From Nemopilema nomurai (Eukaryota > Cnidaria > Scyphozoa > Rhizostomeae > Rhizostomatidae), in the NCBI GenBank assembly GCA_003864495.1, contig ML133379.1, positions 830,979-894,978 of the forward strand: a stretch of 64,000 bases of DNA, given 5' to 3'. Shown here piece by piece: positions 23,726 to 36,364 of the stretch (within the stretch, counting starts at the first letter, position 1; each line of letters begins with the position of its first letter). The notes beneath the pieces are model-generated. The model worked only from the letters and a program-made list of their open reading frames with translations. It did no database searches and was not told where the DNA came from. The position numbers were made by a program, and so were the translations under genes.

Positions 23726-25926
23726 GCCAAACATTTTTACTTTTAATTTGTTTACTCATGTGTCAGTGGTTTAATTCCATCATACATTGATTCTATTAAA
23801 GCTATCCATTCTACTCACCAACCAAGTCTAAGTTTGAACCATGAAACTAGATTTTCTTTTTCATTTTATAACATATCAATATGCGCCTCTACTAGATTTT
23901 TAGCGTGGTGGGACTAAACTGCTGAATCACCCTTTTTTCCTTTTACTAACCTACTTACCAACCTGTACGCAATACCAATTATTTGGTACTGTACACTAAT
24001 GTATTGATAGATAGAATTCCATGCTGAGGCATGAAATATTTTGTTCCTTTGATTTCCATTTTAATTTTGCTCTATCGAAATTTAAAAGTTCTCTAGCTAT
24101 GACTAACTGCTAGGTAATCTTAATCAATTGTCTATATTTCTTTAAAAAATATGCGCTTCATGCTTTACAACTTTTTGTCCACTTGTTTATACTTACTCAT
24201 TGTTTTTAAGCAAAATAGCATGATATTCTTGCTTTTTTGATCTTCATATTAGGTCCCACTTTTTATGTGCAACAGCCATTCAACTAAACTTTCTAGTTAA
24301 ATGCATGCTTCAAAGCATTTTGGAAGGCATTTTGATTGTCCAAGTCTATTCACTTCCCTAAACTAACTGCTTTTACTTTGCAACCCTGATGTTTTTGTTG
24401 TGATGTTGTAACAAAACCTTTTAATTTTTACCACATCTCTAAAAACAATTAGATAAGCATATACTTCCATATATAAAAACTTCTTACTTTCCATCATTTT
24501 TGCTATGAAGCTTGTGAAATGGTAGACATTCTTTTACAATATATATAATGTTTTTCTTGTAAGACGTAATCAGCATAATGTTACCTCACATTATCACAGA
24601 AAAAGTAGAAGTAGAAGGAAAAAGTAGAAGGAAGACTGGCATTGGCACTTTGACATGTTGAACTTCCTTTTTAAACTGAAACCACATAAGGAGTTACTTC
24701 AAGGAAAAGAAACTGGTTAAACTTGCCTTCAAGCTTTTTAAAACTGCACATTGGTGGAAGGGTCATTCCATATGAAACTTAGGTGTAATGTAACCCAGTC
24801 TTATTATTTGCTCATTCTTTACCAAGCGATTGCAATCAATAGAAATGAACCTCTACAAAATTTGAAGTTTATATCTTTAAAGGTTCTCAAGGTATAATGT
24901 CATAATTAGACATGTCATGCATAGTTGTCTTACCTATTTATGAATGGGACTTATTATACTGTCACAATGATCTGAAGCTGGTTGCAGACAGAAAAATTTG
25001 ATCCTGAAAATGGGCAGTGTAGACTACTGAAACCTGACCTCTACCATTGAAGTTGCATTTTTCTAAATGTTCTACATATTGTATGATTTTAAAAACTGCA
25101 TTTTCAGATTCTGCATGGTTGAAAGGCTATTAATGCTAAGTTTTGGTCCTCTATCAAATATAATTAATTGATATTAAATATCAGGTTTTATATTTAGGTA
25201 TTGGAATGCCATACATGGAACTAGAGAAACATTTTGGGCAGATAGCAAGATTTTTTTACTGTGGAAGTCCATTTACCAGAAAACTTTGAAACTCTCATCA
25301 TTTTTCCATTGATAGTAACTGATTTCAAGGGCTCATATTAAAGGTTGTTAAACTGAACCAAACTAGCTGCTGGATAGGGGATTGCCAAAGAGAAGGTTAG
25401 GAAAGCCAGAATAATGTTATTTGGCAACAAAGTGATACCAATCTGTTAATTTGTAGCTTCAGTGTTGTATTCTTTACCCCCTTAACATTAACCAATCACC
25501 TGCCTTTAAAAACAGTAAATATGCACATATACCCATGGACCATTTAAGTTTTCATTAGCTCCTAACAGGTATGAGAAACTGGAGAATGCATTAGTTGATC
25601 ATTTCCTTTAAAAGCACATTTTTGGAAATCAAGTGTCAAGATGTTTAGAGTATAATCAAATCTCACTTTTAGTTATTATACAGACCAGTTTCATGAGGAG
25701 AACACTCCTGTAGGCTGTTACCAGTGACGTCACAAGGCAGCTTGGACCCAGGGGTTATTTACAAAACTGAACCCCCATAAGAAAATTTCCTGTGACTAGG
25801 CCATTTTAGGTACAACTGTTGACAAATATTTTTAAGAATTTTACAAGAACATGAACATGAGTCACTTAACATGAATCAAGGACATGGACATTTTTCTGTG
25901 ATTATGTTACAGGCGTTGATTCTGTA
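23726..25926. other. AT-rich non-coding stretch with one GGTCATTCCAT end
   Basis: GGTCATTCCATATGAAAC at 24771 resembles the left end of the GGTCATTCCAT family, but no clear right end was found. Near 25720-25770 a CAGTGACGTCACAAGGCAG motif may be a decayed hAT-like end. No gene seen. Confidence 0.35.
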
Positions 25927-26241
25927 TACCGTAAATCCTCGAATTAGCCCCTTGGGCGCTTATTTATTTTTGATATTTTTGGATGGAGGCTTATTCAAGG
26001 GGGGAGCTTATAAAATTTTTTGGAACATGCCACATAAAAATATAATTTTTGAAATTTCTTTCTTTGCATAATATAAAAAGTAGCCTAAGTATAGAGTAAC
26101 ATTTGATTAAATTATTAACAAAAATATAAATTTTTGTGGTAATTTACTGAAATGCCATTGAAAATTTGTAGTTCTAGGGTGGGGACTTATTCAACAGGGG
26201 ACTTTTTCGAGGGGGAGGGGTCAATTCAAGGATTTACGGTA
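25927..26241. mobile_element. MITE, TACCGTAAATCC family, copy 2
   Basis: 315 bp bounded by TACCGTAAATCCTCGAATT and AAGGATTTACGGTA. The interior shares TTATTCAAGGGGGGAGCTTA and TTAACAAAAATATAAATTTTTG blocks with the copies at 15.5 and 43.9 kb. Confidence 0.88.
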
Positions 26242-26689
26242 TACCAAGTTTCTGAAATAGTGGCTTTTTACTACTCTTAACCCTCCTTGACGCTATGAGA
26301 GATAAAATGCATACGATTCATCTCAATTTCTGTCCCAATCTTAGTGTCTACATATCTTGTACTGTACCAAAGTGAACCCAATCATTGACTTTTATTGTGC
26401 AAGTGATCTCCTGAAGGCTTAATTTTGCACCTCTGTATGCCTGTTTTTTGAGTAGACCATTCTTCAGAAATTGTTGATATATATACTGAAAACATTCTTG
26501 GTAGTTTGGTTTGCATAGAAGAACACTAGCTTACATCCAAAAGCTTTTTGAAAACATGTGCCTTCGATGTTTATACCTAAAATCATTGATAATATAAAGT
26601 TGCACAGGAAAACAAGGAGCACAGAAAATCAAACCATGGTATCATATTCTGAAAATCCTTCTTCTGTAATATTGTAATAATTACCTCAG

Positions 26690-26939
26690 TCATTCTTCGA
26701 AACAGTTTAATCTGAAAGTAATTCTGAACCACAAAGTGATCAAAGCCACCTTCAGCTGAATGCTGGCGTACATGGCTTCCTTTGTAATCAGCAGTTTTTG
26801 TTACTTTTTTCTGTCCTTCAAACTTTGCCACATTCAGCTTTTGAGAACAAATTTTGTGTTGATGTGCTGGTATCAAATTGATTTTTATGTTTAATCCTAA
26901 AAGCCTTGTAGATTCTTCTTTGCTTAAAATGTGTGCCAA
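26690..26939 (-). CDS. Possible minus-strand exon, unknown protein
   Basis: An open frame reads MAHILSKEESTRLL at its start and KVTKTADYKGSHVRQH, EGGFDHFVVQNYF and KLFRRMTE before a good donor (CTGAG/GTAATT, exon end near 26690). Composition is protein-like and the donor sits at the point where composition turns intronic. I recognise no family, and no partner exon was found on this strand. Confidence 0.3.
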
Positions 26940-27175
26940 ATGGGCTAACTAGGGTAACTGTCATTTATTTTTTCACAATGTTAAGTTTATCACAATAAAA
27001 AATCAAAATGTATACATGAACTGTGCCATTATTTTATTAGAATTCATTTACAGGTTGTCACATACTTCTGTATATTTCTGATGGATAAAAGTCAAGACCT
27101 CTCTAGATTTTTTCAGAATGATTAATGTCATTTTCAGATCAGTTCAAGGATCAAGGTCTGTTTCTGATTACAAAT

Positions 27176-29274
27176 ATGGATCCCGCCAAAACAGATCCAA
27201 ACAATGGTTAGTTGTTACCTTACTTCTGCATTCAACATCTCAAAAACAAGTTATTTGTATTGTGCTATCACCCTCAAATCTTTTCAAATGATCTCTATGC
27301 CTAAGGCTGAATTTGAATAAGATTTATTTGGTGCTTATATGAAATGTTAATGCTTGATGCAAATCTCATTTTCCTTAGCACCACCACCATACAGCCAGGC
27401 TCCAGGGTATGCCCCACAGCCATATCCCCAAGACTTTCAACAGCAGGGGTATGCACAGCCAGGATATGCACAGCAGGGGTACGCACAGCCAGGATACCCA
27501 ACGTCACAAGGGTATGCTCCACAACAGGCTATACATCTTCTGGCTACCCTACTGTTTCACAGCCAGCCTATACCAATGTGGTGAGACACTATTGTTTGTT
27601 GTCTGTGTGTAATTCATAAGCATTTTCGTAAAGTGGTAATTTTCAGAATCTAATAATTTTCAGAATCTAGTTATTGTAAACTGATTAGCTGTAGCTTGTC
27701 TATGGCAACTTGTTGCACAATAGGAACACAATCAGAAATATATGCTCAAATCTGGTGTCAAGGCTTTACTGTTTAGGCCTCAAAGGCATTAGAAATGAGA
27801 AGAAATGACAATTAACTGTATTCTTATCACTTTCTGGCTGCATAGCCCTTGAAAATACACATGATAGCTACGAAATTTTGCTTAGAATTAGAAATTTCAT
27901 AGTAGCCCCCTTTCAACCAACTTTGAGCTTTGATCTGCTTTGTTTGTGTGTGCAGGCGTCAAACAATCAAACAACTATTGTTGTTTCCCAACCAGGGATG
28001 GTTGCTGCCCCAACTCATGTAATGGTTGCTCCACAAAATCACATGGCATTGTCTATAATAACATGCCTCTTTTGCTTCTGGCCTGTCAGTATTTTTGCCA
28101 TTATCAAGTCAAATGAGGTAAGATTCGCCTGTCTGGGTACCATTTAAATAGGTAACTTTCTTTAAGATTCTTGACTTTGTTTGTTTTAGGTCATCGTGTT
28201 GTCAGACATTGGCTTTTGTTTTCAAGTTGTCTACAAATGACACTGAATTTCTCTATTTATATCTCATGAAGCCCAGAGGACACATATGGAGATGTCTTAA
28301 GTTTTAGCACAAATTACACTTCTAAACATAAAACCTTTTTTTCCTCAATGGTCCTTGTCATTTAACTGTTAATCAAAGGCATGAAACGACAGGGATCTAA
28401 GTGTACCCATCACCTCCAATTCTGGGCGTTCAGTCCAATTTGTGCTCAAAACCATACCAATCACATAGTATATTGGTTACAGATGTTGATTGCAAATCAC
28501 ATCATATGTAGATTGCCCTGTCTGTGCCGCTTCTTCTTCGGAACCATGCTTATCACTGTCCCTAATCTAGAAGGGGCCCATAACAGCTCTACCTCATAAT
28601 GCACTGGACCTCCTTGAAGGGAAAACTGATTGTTTTTGCTGTAATCCTAATGGGGAGGGGGAGGTTTCGATGCAATTTGAGATTTTTCGAGCAGAGGGTG
28701 AGCAAATAAAACAAATCAAGCTGGACTCGATCTGGCGTTGGACTACATGTAACAGGTTAAGTCTCTGTTGAGTTCTTGAGCTTTGCCTCCAAGTTTATGC
28801 TTATAGCTTTTCCATTTTCGGTCTTATCGGTTTGCTTTTACGTAGCTTTAAAGTTCACCTCTTTATTGGTGTCCAGAGATGGCTTCCACCTATGGAGGTA
28901 ATACCTATTACCTTGACGATGCCAGGGGCCATTTCCTCCTCTCTTGTGAAGAAGGTGTTGCCCTCCCTCAGACAAGAAGTTGCAACGTCTTATTTCAAAT
29001 CGATTAGCAATTTTTCCGATGAATGATTATTTGTTGCACTGTCTGCTGCATTGTTCTAATACTTTGTTTAATTTTCATTAATGTTTGCTTGTTTACTCAG
29101 GTCGATAATGCCGTGGCCCGTGGAGACATTATGGCTGCCAATATGGCATCAGCCAGTGCCAGAAAGTTGTCTCTTATCAGCATCGGCATCGGCATTGCCA
29201 CTTACATTCTTGTTGTGGTTCTTGTCGTCATCCAAGTGTCCGTTGCATCATCCGCAGCATCTAGATACTATTGA
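27176..29274 (+). CDS. CD225/dispanin family membrane protein, 4 exons, one-base frameshift in exon 2
   Basis: Exons 27176-27206, 27379-27580, 27956-28117 and 29101-29274 have canonical GT-AG borders. Exon 1 starts MDPAKTDPNN. Exon 2 encodes PPPYSQAPGY and Q/PGY repeats (GYAQPGYAQQGYAQPGY). Exons 3-4 give the CD225 core: a re-entrant or membrane segment ALSIITCLFCFWPVSIFAI, the loop KSNEVDNAVARGD and SARKLS, then a C-terminal membrane helix. This matches the dispanin group (IFITM, PRRT, TMEM233 relatives), small trafficking or membrane-shaping proteins of plasma and endosomal membranes. One base appears missing near 27527: before it the frame reads GYAPQQ, after it only the next frame gives GYTSSGYP, SQPAYTNV and joins exon 3 in phase. 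About 189 residues if read through. Sequencing error or a true lesion cannot be told apart. Confidence 0.85.
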
Positions 29275-29775
29275 TTCTCGTTTGTCACCTGCAGTGCTAA
29301 AGTTGCAGTTTAAACTCTGCAGTAAATACTGGAAGTGATTGTCTAGTATTGATTAAGTCCTATTTTGCACTTAATCAGCATTATATTTTGCTCTTTAATT
29401 TGCTTACATTTTCTTGCATTTGTAAAAGTATTAAATCCATATTCACATTACATTATTCCCACTTTCATTAACGTCATTACGTGCCTGCATGCATGCTATT
29501 GTGCCTGCCTGCGTGCTTCTGTGTCTGCATTCTGAGCGTGCATGCCTGCTTGCTTCTGTGCCTGCATTCTGAGCGTGCGTGCTCGCCCTGCCCTACATGT
29601 ATGCGACTGTATCCCTTCTATTCGTGAATTTAAAAAATTGTTTTTAGAATCATTTTGTCTCTTGTTCCTTTTCGCATCCATCGTTTTTTGGTTTTGATCC
29701 TAGTTGTATAAAAACGATAAACTGCATTGAATTGATAGAGATTTCTCGGCTAAATGGCAACACATACAGTGACGA
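29275..29775. other. Dispanin gene 3' region with a short tandem duplication
   Basis: ATTAAA near 29431 may serve as a polyadenylation signal. At about 29488-29582 a GC-richer stretch repeats TGCTTCTGTGYCTGCATTCT and GAGCGTGCRTGC twice. No gene. Confidence 0.45.
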
Positions 29776-30106
29776 CAATTTTCGTATAATTGGGCAAGCT
29801 AGGTCGTCTTTTCACCTAGGTGTTTTGGAGTCTGTCTACATTTAAATGGAAAATCCCATTCTTTGTAGACAGAAAGAGCTCGTCTTTTCCCCTGGGCTCT
29901 TCTAAAGTTAGGTGTTAAGCAACGTCGATTGGTCAGTTATAACCAATCACGCGCTCTGCTTATCACCCTCTAGTGTTTTAAATCCGCATCTGGCTATTTA
30001 TTGTGCCAGCTTTTGGTTATTTTCCGACGTTTGCATACTCTGAGGAGTGTCGGAAGACAAAGTACTTGAAATATGCAAAAAATGGTTCCGCTATTACTAG
30101 CTATTG
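29776..30106 (-). mobile_element. 333-bp interspersed repeat, copy B (intact)
   Basis: 331 bp matching copy A over its whole length in inverse orientation, from CAATAGCTAG (minus strand start, 30106) to CGAAAATTG (29776). It carries the CTTAACAC site once, where copy A has the hAT. Flanking direct repeats are not obvious. It abuts the BEL/Pao fragment that begins at or soon after 30107. Confidence 0.85.
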
Positions 30107-30170
30107 TGATTTGATGGAAGGGAATCAGGTATTTCTTTGACATTGTCACGTTCATTTTGTAACTTTCTGG

Positions 30171-31493
30171 ATGTTTCAATCAGTGAAGGGGAGGCCCAAA
30201 ACTGCTAGTGCATTGACGACAAAAACTGTTGCCCTATGTTGTGCATATTGTAAGGCCAATCACGAATCTCACCATTGTAAGGAAGTCACGGATATTAATG
30301 AGCGCAAACATCTTATTCGTAAGTATGGCCGTTGCTTTATTTGTATGCGATTCGGGCGCATCTTGTGCAGCATGTAAGGGGAGGCACCATATTTCCATTT
30401 GTGGGGGAATAAGGGATCAAGCTAAGCCTAGTAAAACCAGCATGAGTCCTACACTGCACGTGGGTGTAGAGACTAGTATAATTTTGCAGACAGCACAGGG
30501 ATTGGTAAGTGGTCAAACGAAGTCTGTAAAGGTAAGGGTACTCTTTGATTCAGGTAGTCAACGTTCCTTTGTAAGATCTAAGGTAGTTCAAGGTGCAGGC
30601 TTAGTTGCTAAGCGTAAAGAATGGTTAGATATTAGTACCTTTGGACAGAAAGGAACAGAGAATGGCCCTAGGGAAGTTTACGAACTTGAAATTGCATCCC
30701 TAGATAGGCAGAATGGTGTTAAGATAGAAGCCTATGCAGTTGATAGGATTTCTAGCATTAGAAATGAGCACTTAGACTGTGTGAGGAAGGAGTATAAACA
30801 CCTCAGTCAGCTTTGGTTTTCTGATGTATGTAAGAGTAGAGAACAGCTAGAAATAGATGTTTTGATAGGAGCAGATTACTTGTGTGGAGTTTCCAGAGGG
30901 GTATAATAAGGGGGGAGCCCAATGAGCCTGTTGCTATAGAGACGAGACTAGGATGGGTACTCTCAGGCCCTTTTAAGGGAAAACGGGAACCAAAGTCTGT
31001 AAGTGTCAATTTTGTATGCGAAGGAAGGGATGGTACAGAGAATGAAGAGTTTAAGAAGTTAGAGGAAGGTTTAAGCAAGCTATGGGACTTAGAGACCGTA
31101 GGAATTAGAGAGGAAAAGAATGTTCACAATGAGATGTTAGAAAAAATTTCATTTAATGGTGAAAGATATAAGGTAGAATTTTCATGGAAAGAAGGACATG
31201 ATAAGCTGCCAAGTAACTATTGGAATAGTTTAAAGAGATTGAAAGCACAACTGCAGAGATTGAAGCGGGATCCAGATACCCTCATTGAATATGACAGAGT
31301 GATAAGGGAACAATTAGAGAGAATTATAGGGCCAGTATGTGATCTAGAGGCGGAAGGGAATGTTTTTTATCTACCACACCATGCAGTAATTAGAAAGGAC
31401 GCAAGGACTACCAAACTTAGGGTAGTCTATGATGCCTCTGCCAAGGAAGGGGGAAAGGGAGTCTCCTTAAATGATTGCTTAAATACAGGCTAA
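30171..31493 (+). pseudogene. BEL/Pao retroelement fragment 1: zinc knuckle, protease, start of reverse transcriptase
   Basis: Frame 1 (30171-30377) has CCAYCKANHESHHC, a zinc-knuckle-like motif. After a frame change, SCAACKGRHHISIC is a second knuckle and VLFDSGSQRSFV carries the aspartic protease DSG. After another change near 30890, AIETRLGWVLSGP, a conserved BEL/Pao post-protease signature, leads into PHHAVIRKDARTTK and RVVYDASAK at the start of the reverse transcriptase. It stops at SLNDCLNTG, before the first catalytic aspartate. Both ends of the element and most of pol are absent. It is joined directly to fragment 2. Confidence 0.85.
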
Positions 31494-31503
31494 AGAGCAG
31501 CTT

Positions 31504-32415
31504 ATGGAGACAGACAAGGCAAAACTAAGACAACTACAACTAGAGGAGGAATGGATGCAAAACTACAAATGGAATGTGAAATCATGCTGCAAAACAGGGA
31601 GGACGAAGCGAAAAAGAATCAAGTGGTAAAGCTTCAAAAATACACAATAACGTCATTCAGAGGGGATCATAAGGATTGGCTACTTTTTTGGAACCAATTT
31701 TCTGTGGAGATAGATGGTTCAAGCATAGCAGAAGTAAGCAAATTTAATTACCTTCTTGAATTGGTTGAGGGTAAGCCAAAGGACGACATACTTGGACTTC
31801 CACACACACACAAGAGGGTTATGAAAAAGCAAAGGGAATCTTACAAACAACATATGGGAAGGACCTAAAGGTACGAAAGGCCCTTGAACTGGAAGGATTG
31901 AAGCCTATAACGAATATCAGTCAGATCCGAGAAACTCGTGAATTTTATAACAAGCTTGCGAGAGTCGTACGAACGCTTGCAACGATGAAAAGCTAGAAAC
32001 GGTGCAAAGCCATGTCTATACGTTGATGGATAAACTGGGGCCAGTTAAAGAAGCAATGGTGCAAAAAGGCGACGATTTGGAAGAATTGGATTTGGAACAA
32101 TGCCTGAATGGAAAAGGAGAGACAAAATGTCGATGGCTAGTGCGAAGCTCTCAGAAGTCAAATGGATGTGTTTATTGTGGCAAGTGCAACCATCGAAGTA
32201 CAGATTGCTTCAAGATCCTAGATGTTGCGCACCGGAGGGCGATACTGAAGAAAAATAGCCTGTGTTTTAATTGCACTGGGTTAGGACATGTTGCTTCAAA
32301 ATGCAAATCAAGAGGATGCGTCAAATGTGGAGGAAGGCATCACACATCTCTCTGTGACAGTAGCTCAGAAGACCAGCGAAATAAATCTGAGTTCCAGCCA
32401 TTGAAAAGGGTTTGA
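31504..32415 (+). pseudogene. BEL/Pao gag remnant with zinc knuckles
   Basis: The start METDKAKLRQLQLEEEW is charged, as is usual for BEL gag. After a frame change, LQKYTITSFRGDHKDWLLF matches the gag domain often annotated DUF1759. Further changes near 31866 and 31990 precede CVYCGKCNHRSTDC, CFNCTGLGHVASKC and CVKCGGRHHTSLC, three cysteine-histidine knuckles that would bind nucleic acid. Broken into at least three frames. Confidence 0.8.
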
Positions 32416-34802
32416 CTGCAACGGATGAATCAACAACGCTGCATGCATCAGTGGTAGCAAAGGTAAATGGGGTGGATGCAAGAATAATGCTTGATAGCGG
32501 AGCAGGAAGCTCTCACGTGTGCACAAGTCTCTTGACACAATTGGGGCTAAAACCTTCCAAAGTAGAAAAAAGAGCCATAGAACAAATGTATGGTACGATT
32601 ACAAAACAAGTTGAGATATACCCTATAATTGTCGAATCAAATGTGGTGGATGGATTTACAATTGACCTAAATTGCATAAACGGAGAGAAGGAATCTTTGA
32701 CTTACCTGCCAAATCCTCGGATAAGCAACTTAAAGAAGAGATACAACGGGCTTCGACGGTTGACTTTCAGTGATGAAGGAAATCAACAAGAAAGGCTGCC
32801 AGTTCATATCATTTTTGGAGCCACAGACTATCAAAAAATAAAGTCAACAGAACCCCCAGTCCTTGGACCAGATCCTAACAAGGACCCTGGAGCCGAATTC
32901 ACCATGCTTGGGTAGAAATTATCAGGAAGGGCGTTGCACTCAAGTCCTGAAACAGAAAAGACATTCTTCCTAAAGTCAACACGTTATGAGTTTGAGCAGA
33001 TGTGCTCTTTACAGGCATTGGGACTGATGGACACTCCTGACAATCAAGAAGAATTCCATAAGGATTTTACGAATAAGTTGCGGCAGCTTGACGATGGTAC
33101 ATATATAACACGTCTGTCGTGGAAGAAGATGCAAGCAGTTCACCTACAAACAAGGCACTGGCGATGGCAAGACTTCGCAGAACAACCAAAAAACTTGAAA
33201 GTTTAGGAAGGCTTAAAGAATACCACTCAATCGTGGAAGAACAGCTACAAGAAGGCATCATAGAGCCTGCTCCAAGAGAACAAACCGGAGAGGTTATACA
33301 TCATATTCCAGATCACCCTGTCATTCGTGATAATGCCGAATCGACATAGATGAGAATAGTTTACGACTGTTCAGCACGTCAAACGCTTAAGGAACCTTGC
33401 CTCGACGACCTTTTGAAGACTGGCCCATCACTGCAACCTCTGATCTTCTATATTCTACTCAAGAACAGAATGCACAAATTTTGCCTGACTGGAGACGTTA
33501 AGAAAGCATTTCTGCAAATTAAGATTGACTCACAAGACCGAGATACACAGAAGCTGTTTTGGTATAGCGACCTACAGCAAAGGCATGTAGTTCCATACCG
33601 ATTCACCAGGGTTATTTTTGGATCTGCTCCGAGCCCCTACATTCTTGGTGCAACAATAGCAAAACATCTCAATCAGTACAGGGAAAAGTACCCAGAAACA
33701 GTGAAGCAGCTGATACAGAATACATACGTCGATGATGTGCAATGTGTAGCTGATGATGAAAAGGTGTTATTCAGGTTCATAGAAGAAAGTACAATGATAA
33801 TGGCAGAAGGAGGATTTAGCTTGCACAAATGGCACAGCAATGTACCAGCATTGGAATCAGCAGGAGACTATCCACTTAAGGTGCTAGAAGAGACATTATG
33901 CCAAAACATCGGTTGGAACAAATGGTAACGAGACTAAAATTCTTGGAATACAGTGGAACAAATTAATGGACACCCTGGAAATCAGATGAAGGACGGCAGA
34001 TGAAGGAACTATCACTAAATGGAAAATGCTGTCAGCAATCAACAGTGTCTTTGATCCATTAGGGATTATCTCTCCTGTAATGATAACTGGGAAGATATTT
34101 TACAGCATAGCCTGTCTGAAGAAGCTTCCATGGGATGATGCTGCACCAGAAGAGATTGAAAAACCTTGGAGCAAGTGGGCGAGGTCAATTAGGAGCTATG
34201 ATTCCGTGATCATTCCAAGGAGTGTCGCTTATGGGAAGGATTCAGACATCATAATTCATGGCTTTTCAGATGCAAGTAAGTCAGCTGTTTCTGTTGCTGT
34301 ATATGTTACTTCATTAGATAAGAAAGCAGCTCTAGGTCAGCATTTGTTGGTAGCAAAATCAAGAATAGCACCAAAAGACACAACAATTCCACGACTTGAG
34401 CTGATTGGTGCCCATATGCTGAGCCGAATGTTGGATCATGTAATGAAAACATTGTCAGATTACTCAATAAAGGAGTGCCATGGTTGGGTAGATAGCACGA
34501 CGGTTTTGCATTGGATGAAGGATCAAGGCAAGTGGTCACAATTTGTGCGAAACAGGATAGCAGCTATCAATGCGATTAACAACATTCATTGGCACTATGT
34601 TCCTACAAACGAAAACCCAAGTGACCTTGGAAGCAGGGGAGTAGATCCGGGAAAGCTTAAGGAATTTTGGTTTAAAGGCCCAGCCTGGTTGAACAATAGC
34701 AGCTCTTGGCCAACACAACCAGAAATATACGAGACCAGTGAGGCACAGAAAGAAAGGATTCCTCGAACAGAAAAGCAGCTGTTAATCAAGCCAATAGATT
34801 AA
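32412..34802 (+). pseudogene. BEL/Pao pol remnant: protease, reverse transcriptase, RNase H
   Basis: The protease motif is RIMLDSGAGSSHV (near 32480). Reverse transcriptase motifs are RIVYDCSA, GDVKKAFLQIKID (first aspartate), FGSAPSPYILG and YVDDVQ (catalytic pair, near 33730). RNase H begins HGFSDASKSAVSVAVYV and includes PRLELIGAHML, WVDSTTVLHWM and ENPSDLGSRG. Frame changes or stops occur near 32915, 33206, 33347 and 33928, and the frame ends at 34802. Reading order and spacing match the family; the coding potential is lost. Confidence 0.88.
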
Positions 34803-34823
34803 GATGCGAGTGGCTTTGAGAGA

Positions 34824-36225
34824 ATGCTAACAAAACATTCATATTGGAAACTGATACGAATAACAGCTTATATAATCCGATTTGTAAAGCACTGTCGTAA
34901 AATTAAGAAGACAAATTGCTTGCAACTCACAAGCCAAGAAACTGATGAAGCAGAAAAGCTATGGATTCAAAAGGCACAACAATCAAACGACCTAGCAAAA
35001 AACATCGATCTGGAAAAGGGAGACGATGGTATCCTGAGATATTTTTGGAAAGAGATCATCCACACGTCAAATTGCTCATCCAGGCCTATCATCTGAGGAC
35101 GTTACACGGGGGAGTTTCAGTGACCATGAGTAAAGTTCGAGAGAGATTTTGGATACAAAAGCTGAGGTCCGTCGTCAAGAAAGTACTACATAACTGCAAC
35201 TTATGCAAGCGGTTCAGAGTGAAGCCTCTATCAAACCAATCAAAGTCCATGTTGCCAGATTTCAGAGCTGAACTAAAGGAACCCTTTCTTGTAACAGGTG
35301 TGGATTTTGCTGGACCAGTTAGGTACAGAATAGCAAAAGGAAAGGTTGGGAAGGCATATATTGCACTCTTCACATGTACTAGTACAAGAGCTGTTCACCT
35401 GAAACTGTGCAGGTATTTGACAGCACCAGTGTTTCAAAGAGCACTAAAGGAATTTGTTGTACGAAGAGGATCTCCAAAGCTGATGGTTAGTGATAATGGA
35501 AGAACGTTCATTGCGACAAAGAAGTGGCTAACAACCTTGCGGAAAAACGAAGACCTTTCAAACTACATCACGGAACAGGGAATACAATGGTGATTCAATA
35601 TGTCACGCGCCCCTTGGTGGGGAGGGTTTTTTGAACGCCTTGTTGGTATTATGAAAAGAAGTTTGTCAAAGGTTGTTGGCAGAAGCACCCTTAATTTTGA
35701 AGAATTGGAAGAAGTATTGCTAGACGTTGAGAGGGACATGAATAACAGGCCTTTGTGCTACTTGGGAGAAGAGTTTGAAGAGCAAGTCACCACACCAAAC
35801 ATTCTACTAAGGAGACGACCATCTTCGGTTTTGGAGCAAGACAGTTGGAGGTAGACGATAAACTGACGAGACAGTTACTGTTAATAAGAAGGAGCAAGGA
35901 TCAGTTGAGGAAGCGTTGGATGGGGGAATACTTACGAGCACTCGAAGAGCGACAACGGAAGCATGACCAAAAGAAGATCAACATCCCAGGAGTCGGAGCA
36001 GTTGTTTTACTGAAGGAGGACACAAGAAATAGAGCTTATTGGAGACTTGGACGAATAGTCAGCCATATTTGTGGACCTGATGGGATAGTTCGAGGAATGA
36101 AGTTAAAAATAGGGAACGGATACATCGTGGAAAGACCACTGCAGCTCATATGTGACCTTGAAGTTGGGGGAGAAATTGGAGGGCAAAGGTTGAATCCTGA
36201 AGCCCCAGAGTTCAAACCGGACTAG
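34824..36225 (+). pseudogene. BEL/Pao integrase remnant
   Basis: A zinc-binding HHCC region (AYHLRTLHGGVS, then CNLCKRFRV) is followed by the DDE core: GVDFAGPV with the first aspartate, VSDNGRTFIATKKW with the second and, after a break near 35592, PWWGGFFERLVGIMKRSL with the glutamate. The C-terminal part shows NNRPLCYLGEE and, in another frame, WRLGRIVSHICG and RGMKLKIGNG, typical of the integrase tail that contacts DNA. At least three frame changes. Confidence 0.87.
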
Positions 36226-36364
36226 CCAGAAGAAAAACAGCAGAGAAGAGCCAAGGTAATTGCAAGAGACCAAATAAAAGGTGTGGCTGTCCATGAAGAT
36301 GATGAACCTTAGAAGAAGAAAACTTTTATATTAGAGGTGTAGTCACACTTTAATAGGGGGAGGG

